Notes: generated by a model not told the origin, from the letters alone. A stretch of 64,000 nucleotides of DNA from Halopseudomonas maritima (GCF_021545785.1 NZ_CP079801.1:124001-188000); one strand, 5' to 3'. Shown: positions 33,172 through 42,632, counted from the first letter of the stretch. Made by a program: numbers and translations.

Positions 33172-36009
33172 TCAGACGGTAAAGGCGTCTTGCAGGAGCT
33201 TTTCCTGCTGTTCCGCGTGCATGGAAGGATGTCCACAGGCCGGGGCGGCAGACGCCTCCCGTCCAGCGTAGTCCAGATACAGATTCTTGGTCTTGTGCTG
33301 GGCAAGCACACGGCGCATATGGTGCTGGCTGCAGTACCAGGCGCCCTGGTTCATCGGCTCTTCCTGACACCACACCACCTTCTTCAGATGCTTGTAGGGC
33401 GCCAGAACCTCGGCCAGATCGTCCTCAGGGAACGGGTACAGCTGCTCAATACGCACGATGGCGATGTTGTCCGCTTCTTCGTTGCGGCGCTTCTCCAGCA
33501 GGTCGTAATAGACTTTGCCGCTGCACATGATGACGCGATCCACTTTCTTGGGATCGATGGCATCGACCTCAGGAATAACGGTCTGGAAGGAGCCGTCAGC
33601 CAGCTCTTCCAGCGTCGAGGTGGCCAGCTTGTGGCGCAGCAGCGACTTGGGCGTCAGGGCAATCAGCGGCTTGCGCAGCGGACGAATCACCTGGCGGCGC
33701 AGCATGTGGTAGACCTGCGCCGGGGTAGAGGGCACGCATACCTGAATGTTGTGCTCGGCCGACAACTGCAGGAAGCGCTCCAGACGTGCAGAGGAGTGCT
33801 CAGGACCCTGCCCTTCGTAGCCGTGCGGCAGCAGCATGGTCAGACCGCACAGACGGCCCCACTTGTGCTCACCACTGGTGATGAACTGGTCAACTACCAC
33901 CTGGGCGCCGTTGAAGAAGTCACCAAACTGGGCTTCCCAGATCACCAGCGCGTTCGGCGTGGTGGTCGCATAACCGTATTCGAACGCCAGCACGGCCTCT
34001 TCAGACAGGAAGGAGTCATGGATGTCGAAGCGCGGCTGGTTTTCGCTCAGCTTGCGCAGCGGTACATAGGCACGACCGTCGTTCTGGCTGTGCAGCACGG
34101 CATGACGGTGCGAGAAGGTACCGCGACCCACGTCCTGGCCAGTGATGCGCACGGGGTGACCTTCGTGCAGCAAGGTGGCGTAGGCCATGGTTTCGGCAAA
34201 GCCCCAGTTCAGCGCCAGTGCACCGGCAGCCATCTTGCGGCGATCTTCGATGATCTTGCCGACCTGACGCTGCAGCACCAGACCGTCGGGCAGGTCGGTC
34301 AGCTTGTTGGCCAGCTCCTGCAGGGTTTTCAGATCAAAGCTGGTGTCGTGGCGGGCAGTCCACTTGTGGTTGAGGTAAGGGGCCCAGTCGACGAAGGACC
34401 CGGTGTCGGGCTCCTTGACCAGGCTCTTGACCACGTGATCACCATTGTCCAGCGCGTTACGGTATTCCTCGAAACGCTCCTGCACTTCATCACTGGTCAG
34501 CACGCCCTCGCCTACCAGACGCTCAGCATAGATGTCGCGGGTAGTCGGGTGCTTGGTGATGACGTCATACATCAGCGGCTGGGTGCCGGACGGCTCGTCA
34601 GCCTCGTTGTGGCCACGACGACGGTAGCAAACCAGATCGATAACCACGTCGCGCTTGAACTGCATGCGGTAATCGACAGCCAACTGGGTTACAAACAGGA
34701 CCGCTTCCGGATCGTCGCCGTTGACGTGGAAGATCGGCGCCTGAATCATCTTGGCGACATCGGTGCAGTACTCGGTAGAACGCGCATCGTCCTGGCGGCT
34801 AGTGGTAAAGCCAACCTGGTTGTTGATGACGATGTGGATGGTGCCACCGGTCTTGTAGGCACGGGTCTGGGACATCTGGAAGGTTTCCATGACCACGCCC
34901 TGCCCTGCGAAGGCGGCGTCGCCGTGGATGCTGATCGGCAGCACCTTGTCACCAGCCGGATCCTGACGGCGATCCTGACGGGCACGTACCGACCCTTCTA
35001 CCACCGGAGACACGATTTCCAGGTGAGAGGGGTTGAAGGCAAGCGCCAGGTGGACTTCGCCACCGGAGGTCATCACGTTGGAAGAGAAACCCTGGTGGTA
35101 CTTAACGTCACCGGAGCCCATGTCGACCTTCTTCTTGCCTTCAAACTCGTCGAACAGGTCACGCGGATTTTTGCCGAGGGTGTTGACCAGGACGTTCAGG
35201 CGACCACGGTGTGCCATGCCAAGCACAACTTCCTGGGTGCCGTAGGAACCGGAGCGCTGGATGATTTCGTCCAGCATCGGGATCAGGCTTTCACCGCCTT
35301 CAACGCCAAAGCGCTTGGTGCCGGGGTATTTGGTACCCAGGTACTTTTCCAGGCCCTCGGCGGCAGTCAGACGCTCCAGCAGGTGGCGCTTGGTGTCGGC
35401 GCCCAGCTGAGGCTTGCCGCGCACGCTTTCGATGCGCTGTTGAAACCAGCGGCGCTGGGTGGAATCGACGATGTGCATGTACTCGACGCCGAACGTCGAG
35501 CAGTAGGTGACCTTGAGCGCATCGAGGATTTCACGCAAAGTCGCTTCGTCCTTGCCGATCTGCAGCTCACCGGTGCGGAACACGGTGTCGAGGTCTGCGT
35601 CGGTCAGGTCGTAATCAGCGAGGGTCAGATCAACGATTTCGTCACGCTTCCAGAGCCCCAGCGGGTCAAGGTTGGAAGCCTGATGCCCACGCATCCGAAA
35701 AGCCTGGATCAGGCGCAGAACGTCAACTTGCTTTTTTTCATGCTCGCTGCTGACCGCACCGCCGGAGGCAGCTTGCGGACGACGATTGCTCTTGGCGAGA
35801 TGAAGGAAGTGATCGCGGATGGTGGAATGGGCTACATCCGAACCGGCATGGCCGTTGACCTGCGGCAGCTTTTGAAAATAGCTGCGCCACTCTTCGGCAA
35901 CGCTGTTCGGATCGTGCAGATAGAGCTCATAAAGCTCTTCAACATAGGAGGCATTCCCACCGTCGAGGTGAGAGGTACTCCACAGCTGCTGCATTACGCT
36001 GTCTGGCAT
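33172..36009 (-). CDS. sucA: 2-oxoglutarate dehydrogenase E1
   Basis: Thiamine diphosphate-dependent E1 of 945 residues. Near the N-terminus YVEELYELYLHDPNSVAEEWR is the E2-contact region typical of OdhA/SucA. The ThDP/Mg motif is in GDAAFAGQG ... NNQVGFTTS, and active-site segments GMAHRGRLNVLVN and GRGTFSHRHAVLHSQ are present. The ribosome site GAGG lies 11 bases before the ATG and falls within a possible hairpin (see leader entry). Confidence 0.98.
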   Translation of the reverse strand: MPDSVMQQLWSTSHLDGGNASYVEELYELYLHDPNSVAEEWRSYFQKLPQVNGHAGSDVAHSTIRDHFLHLAKSNRRPQAASGGAVSSEHEKKQVDVLRLIQAFRMRGHQASNLDPLGLWKRDEIVDLTLADYDLTDADLDTVFRTGELQIGKDEATLREILDALKVTYCSTFGVEYMHIVDSTQRRWFQQRIESVRGKPQLGADTKRHLLERLTAAEGLEKYLGTKYPGTKRFGVEGGESLIPMLDEIIQRSGSYGTQEVVLGMAHRGRLNVLVNTLGKNPRDLFDEFEGKKKVDMGSGDVKYHQGFSSNVMTSGGEVHLALAFNPSHLEIVSPVVEGSVRARQDRRQDPAGDKVLPISIHGDAAFAGQGVVMETFQMSQTRAYKTGGTIHIVINNQVGFTTSRQDDARSTEYCTDVAKMIQAPIFHVNGDDPEAVLFVTQLAVDYRMQFKRDVVIDLVCYRRRGHNEADEPSGTQPLMYDVITKHPTTRDIYAERLVGEGVLTSDEVQERFEEYRNALDNGDHVVKSLVKEPDTGSFVDWAPYLNHKWTARHDTSFDLKTLQELANKLTDLPDGLVLQRQVGKIIEDRRKMAAGALALNWGFAETMAYATLLHEGHPVRITGQDVGRGTFSHRHAVLHSQNDGRAYVPLRKLSENQPRFDIHDSFLSEEAVLAFEYGYATTTPNALVIWEAQFGDFFNGAQVVVDQFITSGEHKWGRLCGLTMLLPHGYEGQGPEHSSARLERFLQLSAEHNIQVCVPSTPAQVYHMLRRQVIRPLRKPLIALTPKSLLRHKLATSTLEELADGSFQTVIPEVDAIDPKKVDRVIMCSGKVYYDLLEKRRNEEADNIAIVRIEQLYPFPEDDLAEVLAPYKHLKKVVWCQEEPMNQGAWYCSQHHMRRVLAQHKTKNLYLDYAGREASAAPACGHPSMHAEQQEKLLQDAFTV

Positions 36010-36256
36010 GCTTGGTCACCCTCTATAAGGGGACACCACCTGGCGCTAAGACCATTAATTGGCAAGGCAAAGCCTTGTCATCCGCGCGAAACATGCTGGC
36101 GTTGATCCGGGAGCAGTGTCGCTGCCTCCGATCCTGCCGCCACCTATTCCGTAGAACGGAAAATTGCCGGCCCCGACAGATAGTTCGGGTGTTACCCGAG
36201 TGCCCCTGTTGGTTTAGGTACATACAAACCGCTGCTTTTTGAGCGTGCGGTTCGTT
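36010..36256 (-). promoter_or_regulatory. sucA leader with ribosome-site hairpin
   Basis: On the minus strand, CCCT and AGGG pair around TATAG 14-26 bases before the sucA ATG and enclose the ribosome site. Just upstream CAAGGC/GCCTTG (36063-36077, loop of 3) makes a stable hairpin, and two more (CGGGT/ACCCG; TTCCGT/ACGGAA) lie further up. A sucA-II RNA motif is reported upstream of sucA in Pseudomonas; whether this is it needs a covariance search. No separate gene was seen. Confidence 0.45.
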
Positions 36257-36290
36257 AAAAAACTGTCCGGCTCCCTATGGCAGGAGCCGG
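36257..36290 (-). terminator. Terminator of the sdh operon
   Basis: Minus strand: CCGGCTCC, 8-base loop, GGAGCCGG, then ACAGTTTTTT. It lies 30 bases past the sdhB stop and separates sdh from sucA. Confidence 0.88.
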
Positions 36291-36320
36291 CTCAGGCCAA
36301 CTTAATGCAATTACAACCGA

Positions 36321-37025
36321 TCAGGTACCGTTTTGCAGCAACATGTTGCGGATGTGGCCAATGGCGCGGGTCGGATTAAGACCTTTCGGGCACACATTCA
36401 CACAGTTCATGATGCCACGGCAGCGGAATACGCTGAACGGGTCATCCAGGGAAGCCAGACGCTCGGAGGTCTTTTCATCGCGGCTATCCGCCAGGAAGCG
36501 GTAAGCCTGCAGCAGACCTGCCGGGCCAATAAACTTGTCCGGGTTCCACCAGAAAGAAGGACAGGAGGTGGAGCAGCATGCACAGAGGATACACTCGTAC
36601 AGGCCATCCAGCTTTTCCCGCTCTTCGGGTGACTGCAGGCGCTCGATAGCCGGCGCCGGCGTGTCGTTCTGCAAATACGGCTGAACTTTTTCGTACTGCT
36701 TGTAGAAGATGCTCATATCTACAACCAAGTCACGAATAACCGGCAAACCAGGCAGCGGACGCAGGATCAGCTTGTTGTTCTTCACTACCGCAGACAGCGG
36801 AGTGATACAAGCCAGACCGTTTTTGCCGTTGATGTTCATGCCGTCTGAGCCGCAAACGCCTTCACGGCAGGAACGGCGATAGGAAAAACCAACGTCCTGT
36901 TCCTTGATCAGGGCCAGCACGTCAAGAACCATGATGTCCTTGCCGTTGGTGTCGACCTGAAAGTCCTGCATGAACGGGGCGTTGTCGCTCTCCGGGTTAT
37001 AACGATAAACACTTACTTGCAACAT
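36321..37025 (-). CDS. sdhB: Succinate dehydrogenase iron-sulfur subunit
   Basis: Complex II subunit of 234 residues carrying three Fe-S centres. SCREGVCGSDGMNINGKNGLAC ligates [2Fe-2S]; CILCACCSTSCPSFWW and CRGIMNCVNVCPKGLNP ligate [4Fe-4S] and [3Fe-4S]. It passes electrons from SdhA to quinone at the SdhC/D interface. It lies 11 bases after sdhA and ends the operon. Confidence 0.98.
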   Translation of the reverse strand: MLQVSVYRYNPESDNAPFMQDFQVDTNGKDIMVLDVLALIKEQDVGFSYRRSCREGVCGSDGMNINGKNGLACITPLSAVVKNNKLILRPLPGLPVIRDLVVDMSIFYKQYEKVQPYLQNDTPAPAIERLQSPEEREKLDGLYECILCACCSTSCPSFWWNPDKFIGPAGLLQAYRFLADSRDEKTSERLASLDDPFSVFRCRGIMNCVNVCPKGLNPTRAIGHIRNMLLQNGT

Positions 37026-37036
37026 ATCGATGACCC

Positions 37037-38809
37037 TCAGTAGGTACGCACTTTAGGCTGGAACGTCGGAACGGTCTTCGGCGAGAAGTTAACTGCGCGC
37101 TTTCTGAGTTCCTTGGTGCCCGGCATGAACAGGCTGTGGCACAGCCAGTTCTCGTCATCGCGATCCTCGAAGTCTTCGCGGGCGTGAGCGCCACGGCTTT
37201 CTTTGCGGCCCTCGGCTGCGATGGCGGTGGCTTCTGCCACTTCCAGCAGGTTTTGCAGTTCCAGTGCTTCGATACGTGCAGTGTTGAACGCCTGGCTCTT
37301 GTCGTCGATCTTGACGTTGGCGATGCGTTCACGCAGGTCAGCAAGCTGCTTGATGCCTTTCTGCATGTACTCGCCGGTGCGGAACACACCGAAGTAGTTC
37401 TGCATGCAGTCCTGCAGTTCTTTGCGCAGCGGCGCAACGTCTTCGCCAGTAGCGCGTTCGTTAATGCCAGACAGACGAGCCAGGGAGGCCTCGATATCGG
37501 ACTCCGAAGCGCCGCGGTAATCGATACCCTCTTTCAGGGCCGACTCCAGGTGCAGGCCGGCAGCACGGCCAAACACCACCAGGTCAAGCAGCGAGTTGCC
37601 ACCCAGACGGTTGGCACCGTGTACCGACACGCAGGCAATCTCACCAACAGCGAACAGGCCTTCAACGATCTTGTCGTTACCTTCGGCGTCCTGGGTGATG
37701 GCCTGACCGTGAATGTTGGTAGCCACACCACCCATCATGTAGTGACAGGTCGGCACAACCGGAACCGGCGCGGTGACCGGATCAACATGCGCAAAGGTCT
37801 TGGACAGTTCACAGATACCCGGCAGACGGCTGTGCAGCACTTCTTCACCCAGGTGATCCAGCTTCAGCAGTACGTGATCCTTGTTGGGACCTACGCCGTT
37901 GCCGGCCAGAATTTCCTTGACCATGGAGCGCGCGACAACGTCACGACCAGCCAGGTCCTTCGCGTTCGGAGCATAACGCTCCATGAAGCGCTCGCCGTGG
38001 GCGTTGATCAGGTAACCACCTTCGCCACGGCAACCTTCGGTAACCAGGACACCGGCGCCGGCGATACCGGTCGGGTGGAACTGCCACATCTCGATGTCCT
38101 GCACCGGCACACCGGCACGCAGGGCCATGCCGACACCGTCACCGGTGTTGATCAGAGCATTGGTAGTAGACGCATAGATGCGACCAGCACCGCCGGTGGC
38201 CAGCACGGTGGCCTTGGCGCGAATGTAGACGGTCTCGCCGGTCTCGATGCAGATCGCGATAACACCAACGATGGCGCCGTCCTGGTTCTTCACCAGATCA
38301 ACTGCGTACCACTCGTTCAGGAAGGTCGTGTTGTGCTTGACGTTGTTCTGATACAGCGTGTGCAGCAGCGCGTGACCGGTACGGTCAGCAGCAGCACAGG
38401 TACGGGCAGCCTGACCGCCTTCACCGAAGTTCTTGGACTGACCGCCGAACGGACGCTGATAGATGCGACCCTGTTCAGTACGGGAGAACGGCAGACCCAT
38501 GTGCTCAAGCTCAAAGACCGCTTCCGGGCCAACCGAACACATGTATTCGATAGCGTCCTGGTCACCGATGTAGTCGGAACCCTTGACGGTATCGTACATG
38601 TGCCAGCGCCAATCATCGTTCGGATCAGCTGAGGCGATGGCACAGGTGATGCCACCCTGAGCCGATACGGTGTGCGAGCGAGTCGGGAATACCTTGGTTA
38701 CTACGGCGGTCTTGTGACCACCTTGAGCCAGCTGCAGCGCAGCGCGCATGCCGGCACCACCACCACCAATGATGATGGCGTCAAAAGTCAGTGTGCGAAT
38801 GTTAGACAT
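37037..38809 (-). CDS. sdhA: Succinate dehydrogenase flavoprotein subunit
   Basis: A 590-residue subunit that oxidises succinate to fumarate with covalently bound FAD. FDAIIIGGGGAGMRAALQLA binds FAD; TRSHTVSAQGG contains the His that links FAD; FHPTGIAGAGVLVTEGCRGE and RHYMMG-like CHYMMGGVATN are active-site regions. Its ATG directly follows the sdhD stop. Confidence 0.98.
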   Translation of the reverse strand: MSNIRTLTFDAIIIGGGGAGMRAALQLAQGGHKTAVVTKVFPTRSHTVSAQGGITCAIASADPNDDWRWHMYDTVKGSDYIGDQDAIEYMCSVGPEAVFELEHMGLPFSRTEQGRIYQRPFGGQSKNFGEGGQAARTCAAADRTGHALLHTLYQNNVKHNTTFLNEWYAVDLVKNQDGAIVGVIAICIETGETVYIRAKATVLATGGAGRIYASTTNALINTGDGVGMALRAGVPVQDIEMWQFHPTGIAGAGVLVTEGCRGEGGYLINAHGERFMERYAPNAKDLAGRDVVARSMVKEILAGNGVGPNKDHVLLKLDHLGEEVLHSRLPGICELSKTFAHVDPVTAPVPVVPTCHYMMGGVATNIHGQAITQDAEGNDKIVEGLFAVGEIACVSVHGANRLGGNSLLDLVVFGRAAGLHLESALKEGIDYRGASESDIEASLARLSGINERATGEDVAPLRKELQDCMQNYFGVFRTGEYMQKGIKQLADLRERIANVKIDDKSQAFNTARIEALELQNLLEVAEATAIAAEGRKESRGAHAREDFEDRDDENWLCHSLFMPGTKELRKRAVNFSPKTVPTFQPKVRTY

Positions 38810-39178
38810 TTAGTTACCCCAGAGAATCTGCACGCCCCAGACAAAGAACACAAACATGGCCAGACCGCAAACCGCCTGGAACAGGAAGCGGATAACGGTG
38901 GCAGATTTGCCAAGCGCCATGGGAGTCAGGTAGTCGGTAGAAATGGTCCACATTCCTACCCAGGCATGCACACTGAGTGCGACCAGCGCCAGAATGCTGA
39001 AGATACGCATCCAGTTCTGCGCGAACAGCCCTTGCCAGTCAGCGTAGGTCAGCCCTGGGTTGCAAATCAGGTAACCAAGCAGAAACAGCACATAAACAGC
39101 CAGCAGCACGGCGGAGACGCGTTGCGCCATCCAGTCATAAAGGCCGCTGCGAGACAGGTTGGTGACATTCGTTACCAT
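38810..39178 (-). CDS. sdhD: Succinate dehydrogenase membrane anchor D
   Basis: A 122-residue membrane anchor with three helices. The haem-ligand His is in LSVHAWVGMWTISTDYL, and the Asp-Tyr pair at its end lies in the ubiquinone site. I prefer the ATG whose codons overlap the sdhC stop by 7 bases; a GTG two codons earlier is possible. Confidence 0.95.
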   Translation of the reverse strand: MVTNVTNLSRSGLYDWMAQRVSAVLLAVYVLFLLGYLICNPGLTYADWQGLFAQNWMRIFSILALVALSVHAWVGMWTISTDYLTPMALGKSATVIRFLFQAVCGLAMFVFFVWGVQILWGN

Positions 39179-39564
39179 ATCCACACCCCCAGAAGAACAA
39201 TCACAATGGCAGATACCACGATTACTACCTGCGAACCACGCTTACCGCTCTCCAGGCCTTCACCCACACCTGCATCCATCACCAGGTGACGAACACCGGC
39301 AATCAGGTGGTAAAGCAATGCGGAGACGATACCCCAGACGACCAGTTTGGCCAGGGGGTTCTGCAAGCAGCTCTTGACCTGTTCAAAGCCGCTCTCGGAG
39401 CTGAGAGAGGTGTCGAGCATCCAGAGCAGGATTGCAATTGCGACGAACAGGATAACGCCAGAGATGCGATGCAAAATCGACGTGTATGCGGTTACAGGAA
39501 GCTTGATTGTCCTGAGGTCTAGGTTGACGGGTCTTTTGCTATTCACGGCTATATTCACACTCAT
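39172..39564 (-). CDS. sdhC: Succinate dehydrogenase cytochrome b556 subunit
   Basis: A 130-residue membrane subunit with three helices. RPVNLDLRTIKLPVTAYTSILHRISGV carries the Ser and Arg of the quinone site, and HLIAGVRHLVMD the haem-ligand His. First gene of sdhCDAB; the promoter about 100 bases upstream diverges from that of gltA. Confidence 0.96.
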   Translation of the reverse strand: MSVNIAVNSKRPVNLDLRTIKLPVTAYTSILHRISGVILFVAIAILLWMLDTSLSSESGFEQVKSCLQNPLAKLVVWGIVSALLYHLIAGVRHLVMDAGVGEGLESGKRGSQVVIVVSAIVIVLLGVWIW

Positions 39565-39670
39565 GGCCCTGTGGACAGGGCTGGATTATAGGAAGGTGCA
39601 CTAGGGCACCTTTAATGACACACACTTCATGCTTCGGGCGAAGCTGTGCAGGCCACTTTGCCGGTCAAGG

Positions 39671-39699
39671 AGTATAGTGACTTAAACATTTGATTACAA
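39671..39699 (-). promoter_or_regulatory. Sigma-70 promoter of sdhC
   Basis: Minus strand: TTGTAA, 17 bases, TATACT. Predicted start near 39664, giving a leader of about 100 bases. The remaining intergenic DNA (39565-39899) holds only this and the gltA promoter. Confidence 0.65.
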
Positions 39700-39814
39700 C
39701 GCAGCAACCGGCCGGAAACGCTCTGTTTCCGAGGCACAAAGTGTACTTGACCTGCCCCGCCAAGGTGGTATTGAAACTTTCAATCCCACTAATTTCCTTT
39801 CGCCATGTGCAGAA

Positions 39815-39842
39815 TTGACAAACCGATTTATCACCTTATAGT
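39815..39842 (+). promoter_or_regulatory. Sigma-70 promoter of gltA
   Basis: TTGACA, 16 bases, TATAGT: consensus -35 and a one-mismatch -10. The start would be near 39849, about 50 bases before the gltA ATG. Confidence 0.75.
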
Positions 39843-39899
39843 GATGCGGGCCCTGCGTGGGGGGTCACCTTTTCGATACAGCAAAACAGGAGGCCATCA

Positions 39900-41174
39900 A
39901 TGGCTGACAAAAAAGCGCAGTTGATCATCGAGGGCGCGGCCCCCATCGATCTGCCGGTCTACTCCGGGACTATGGGTCCCGACGTCGTGGATGTACGCGG
40001 CCTCACTGGCGAAGGCGTCTTCACCTTCGACCCCGGCTTCATGGCCACCTCTTCCTGCGAATCCAAGATCACTTACATTGATGGTGACAAGGGCATTCTG
40101 CTGCACCGCGGCTACCCGATTGATCAGCTGGCAGAAAAGTCTGACTTCCTGGAAACCTGCTACCTGCTGCTCAAGGGCGAGCTGCCCAACGCAGAGGAAA
40201 AGACCAAGTTCGACAACACCATCAAGAACCACACCATGGTTCATGAGCAGCTGAAGAACTTCTTCAACGGCTTCCGTCGCGACGCTCACCCGATGGCCAT
40301 CATGTGTGGCGTTGTCGGCGCCCTGTCGGCCTTCTACCACGACTCGCTGGACATCAACGATCCGCATCACCGCGAAATCTCCGCCGTGCGCCTGATCGCC
40401 AAGATGCCAACCCTGGCTGCCATGGTCTACAAGTACTCCATGGGCCAGCCCATGATGTACCCGCGCAACGACCTGAGCTACTCCGAAAACTTCCTGCACA
40501 TGATGTTCAACACACCCTGTGACGAGAAGAAGATCAGCCCGGTACTGGCCAAGGCAATGGACCGCATTTTCGTCCTGCACGCCGACCACGAACAGAACGC
40601 TTCCACCTCCACGGTCCGCCTGGCAGGCTCCTCCGGCGCCAACCCGTTCGCCTGTATCGCTGCCGGCATTGCCGCCCTGTGGGGCCCGGCACACGGCGGT
40701 GCAAACGAAGCCGTACTGCGCATGCTGGACGAAATTGGCGACGTATCGAACATCGAGAAATTTGTCGCCAAGGCCAAGGACAAAGACGATCCGTTCAAGC
40801 TGATGGGCTTCGGTCACCGCGTTTACAAGAACTTTGACCCGCGCGCCAAAGTCATGAAGCAGACCTGCGACGAAGTACTGGCCGAGCTGGGCATCAACGA
40901 CCCGCAACTTGAGCTGGCGATGAAGCTGGAAGAGATCGCACGCAACGATCCCTACTTCAAAGAGCGCAACCTGTACCCGAACGTCGACTTCTACTCCGGC
41001 ATCATCCTGAAGGCGATCGGCATTCCGACCGAAATGTTCACCGTTATCTTCGCCACCGGCCGCACCCCGGGCTGGATTGCCCACTGGAACGAGATGATCA
41101 GCGGTCCGTACAAGATTGGCCGTCCGCGCCAGCTGTACACCGGCTCCGAGCAGCGCGATTACCCTTCCAAGTAA
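39900..41174 (+). CDS. gltA: Citrate synthase
   Basis: Type II (hexameric, NADH-sensitive) citrate synthase of 424 residues that condenses oxaloacetate with acetyl-CoA. HADHEQNASTSTVRLAGSSG and MGFGHRVYKNFDPRAK hold the two catalytic histidines, and NVDFYSGIILKAIG the catalytic Asp. GGAGG lies 7 bases before the ATG. Divergent from sdhC. Its natural terminator has been split by an insertion sequence. Confidence 0.98.
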   Translation: MADKKAQLIIEGAAPIDLPVYSGTMGPDVVDVRGLTGEGVFTFDPGFMATSSCESKITYIDGDKGILLHRGYPIDQLAEKSDFLETCYLLLKGELPNAEEKTKFDNTIKNHTMVHEQLKNFFNGFRRDAHPMAIMCGVVGALSAFYHDSLDINDPHHREISAVRLIAKMPTLAAMVYKYSMGQPMMYPRNDLSYSENFLHMMFNTPCDEKKISPVLAKAMDRIFVLHADHEQNASTSTVRLAGSSGANPFACIAAGIAALWGPAHGGANEAVLRMLDEIGDVSNIEKFVAKAKDKDDPFKLMGFGHRVYKNFDPRAKVMKQTCDEVLAELGINDPQLELAMKLEEIARNDPYFKERNLYPNVDFYSGIILKAIGIPTEMFTVIFATGRTPGWIAHWNEMISGPYKIGRPRQLYTGSEQRDYPSK

Positions 41175-41197
41175 CACCTGCCGCAGCTTAAAGATCC

Positions 41198-41209
41198 CCG
41201 CCTTGAGCG
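41198..41209. repeat. Target site duplication, left copy
   Basis: CCGCCTTGAGCG immediately before the left inverted repeat; an identical 12-mer follows the right one. Confidence 0.93.
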
Positions 41210-41228
41210 TAATGCTGTTCACTTAAGC
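41210..41228 (+). repeat. IS left inverted repeat
   Basis: TAATGCTGTTCACTTAAGC, identical to the reverse complement of the right end; it overlaps the last codons of the transposase. Confidence 0.93.
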
Positions 41229-42550
41229 GGAGCAGCCTTGCGATTTACCGGGTAGCGGGTTTTGGAAATCTTCACCGTCCTTGGTCTTGCTGGCCTTGGG
41301 CGGTGATCCAAAAATAACCCTCCGACCCCGCCGCGCAGCTCCGATAGCCTTCTACCTGTTGCCGATACCGGATTCGCTGCAGCCATGACGATGAGCTGGA
41401 CGGCGATGTACTGACAGGCCGGTTTGAAGCGTATGTCCGAGGGTGCTCGACCAAAGGCCACAGCCGCTTGACTAGCCTCTCGCCGAATGATGTTGTATGC
41501 CAGCAACAGCCCCCAGACCTCCTGGTAAACCAGCTCAACCTTCTTGCTTCGCAGTGTTACCGCGTTCTGCTGCATCGAGCTTTTGATGTCGCGAAAGCCG
41601 AGTTCAATCTCCCAGCGCTCCAAGTACAGCTCAGCGACGGCCTTTGCGCTGTAGCCCTCGACTGGCAACGAGGTGAGCAGTGACCTGATGTTCCCATGGC
41701 TTTTATAGCTGACCTCTCGTACCTCCCAATGCGTAGGTAGACTAGGGTTCCGCTTGCGGGCCTGAGGTGAGACTTTCATCCGAACACGGCGATCGTATTC
41801 GCTATAACGCTCGACTTCCTCCATCACGACGTTCTTGCGGGCTGGCGTCAGCCAATGCCGATTGTTGCCTCCATCCACCACGCTTAGCAGCAGATCAGCG
41901 CCCCAGAAGCCTTTATCGAACAATGTGACTGAGTTGTCCGGAATCTGACTCAGGAAGGTCTCGGCCAAGCGCATTTCGCTGCCGCGATACGGGCTGAGTT
42001 GGGCATCCAGGATCACGTGTGAGCGTACGTTCATCAAGGCAACGAGCCGTAGCATCGGAAAAGGCGTTTGGCGTTCAGTACCTGTGTTGCCAGAGCCAAA
42101 GTGCTCCCTCAACTCGGGCGAGTCGGGGGTTCGCAGCAGTGCGCCATCCACCGCGAATACCTGCAACCCTTTCCAGTCATCGCCTTCGTATCGCTCGCAT
42201 CCCCATTGCTTGGCGGTCTGGCGGAACAGGTGCTCAACCGGATCTGCCCCCAAGCGCTTACGTGCTTCAGTTACGCCGCTTCGAGCCAGCAACTGATCAG
42301 AGGCCAAACCTTGGGCGCAAATGTTCAGTCGCCTAGCAACCTCATGCACTGGCTCGTCGCGAAACAGGGCCATACCCAGCACCAGCCAAAGTACTTGGTC
42401 ACTGGGTAGGCGCCGACGCCTGATGGTGGCTTGCGCCGATAAATTGAGCGCGCTCGCAACCCATTCAACAGGGATGTTCTGAGTGAAGGTGCTGAGGTCA
42501 GAGAAGTTGAAGAGCTCGCCGAGGTCGAGCAATTGCTGCTGAATGGGCAT
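41219..42550 (-). CDS. IS4-family transposase
   Basis: A 443-residue DDE transposase. Catalytic residues: Asp135 in FAVDGALLR, Asp212 in TLFDKGFWGADLL, and Glu316 within the Y-x2-R-x3-E-x6-K signature (Tyr309, Arg312, Glu316, Lys323). The N-terminal 100 residues are a DNA-binding region. No frameshift or stop. The ATG follows directly on a T-run of a hairpin and has no visible ribosome site, so expression is probably kept very low. Confidence 0.95.
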   Translation of the reverse strand: MPIQQQLLDLGELFNFSDLSTFTQNIPVEWVASALNLSAQATIRRRRLPSDQVLWLVLGMALFRDEPVHEVARRLNICAQGLASDQLLARSGVTEARKRLGADPVEHLFRQTAKQWGCERYEGDDWKGLQVFAVDGALLRTPDSPELREHFGSGNTGTERQTPFPMLRLVALMNVRSHVILDAQLSPYRGSEMRLAETFLSQIPDNSVTLFDKGFWGADLLLSVVDGGNNRHWLTPARKNVVMEEVERYSEYDRRVRMKVSPQARKRNPSLPTHWEVREVSYKSHGNIRSLLTSLPVEGYSAKAVAELYLERWEIELGFRDIKSSMQQNAVTLRSKKVELVYQEVWGLLLAYNIIRREASQAAVAFGRAPSDIRFKPACQYIAVQLIVMAAANPVSATGRRLSELRGGVGGLFLDHRPRPARPRTVKISKTRYPVNRKAAPLK

Positions 42551-42587
42551 AAAAAAATCCGATACCAGAGGACTGATATCGGATTTT
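42551..42587 (-). terminator. Outside-in terminator abutting the transposase start
   Basis: Minus strand: AAAATCCGATA, 12-base loop, TATCGGATTTTTTT, then ATG. The 11-bp stem and seven T's would stop transcripts entering from outside and also hide the start codon region. A known type of IS self-restraint. Confidence 0.82.
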
Positions 42588-42613
42588 CTAGAAACCCCGC
42601 CATGGACTCAAAT

Positions 42614-42632
42614 GCTTAAGTGAACAGCATTA
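42614..42632 (-). repeat. IS right inverted repeat
   Basis: GCTTAAGTGAACAGCATTA, perfect complement of the left end. Confidence 0.93.

Larger units (their letters stand above)
41210..42632 (-). mobile_element. Complete IS4-family insertion sequence (1,423 bp)
   Basis: Bounded by 19-bp perfect inverted repeats (TAATGCTGTTCACTTAAGC) and flanked by a 12-bp target duplication, within the range for IS4. One transposase gene fills it on the minus strand. All parts are intact, so it may be active and recent. It sits in the stem-loop of the gltA terminator. Confidence 0.95.

Noticed and set aside
31897..36105. A 1,402-codon open frame on the plus strand opposite sucB and sucA
   Set aside because: It mirrors two certain genes; such long antisense frames arise from strong codon bias in highly expressed GC-rich genes. 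The same holds for the frames opposite sucC, lpdG, sdhA, gltA and gltX.
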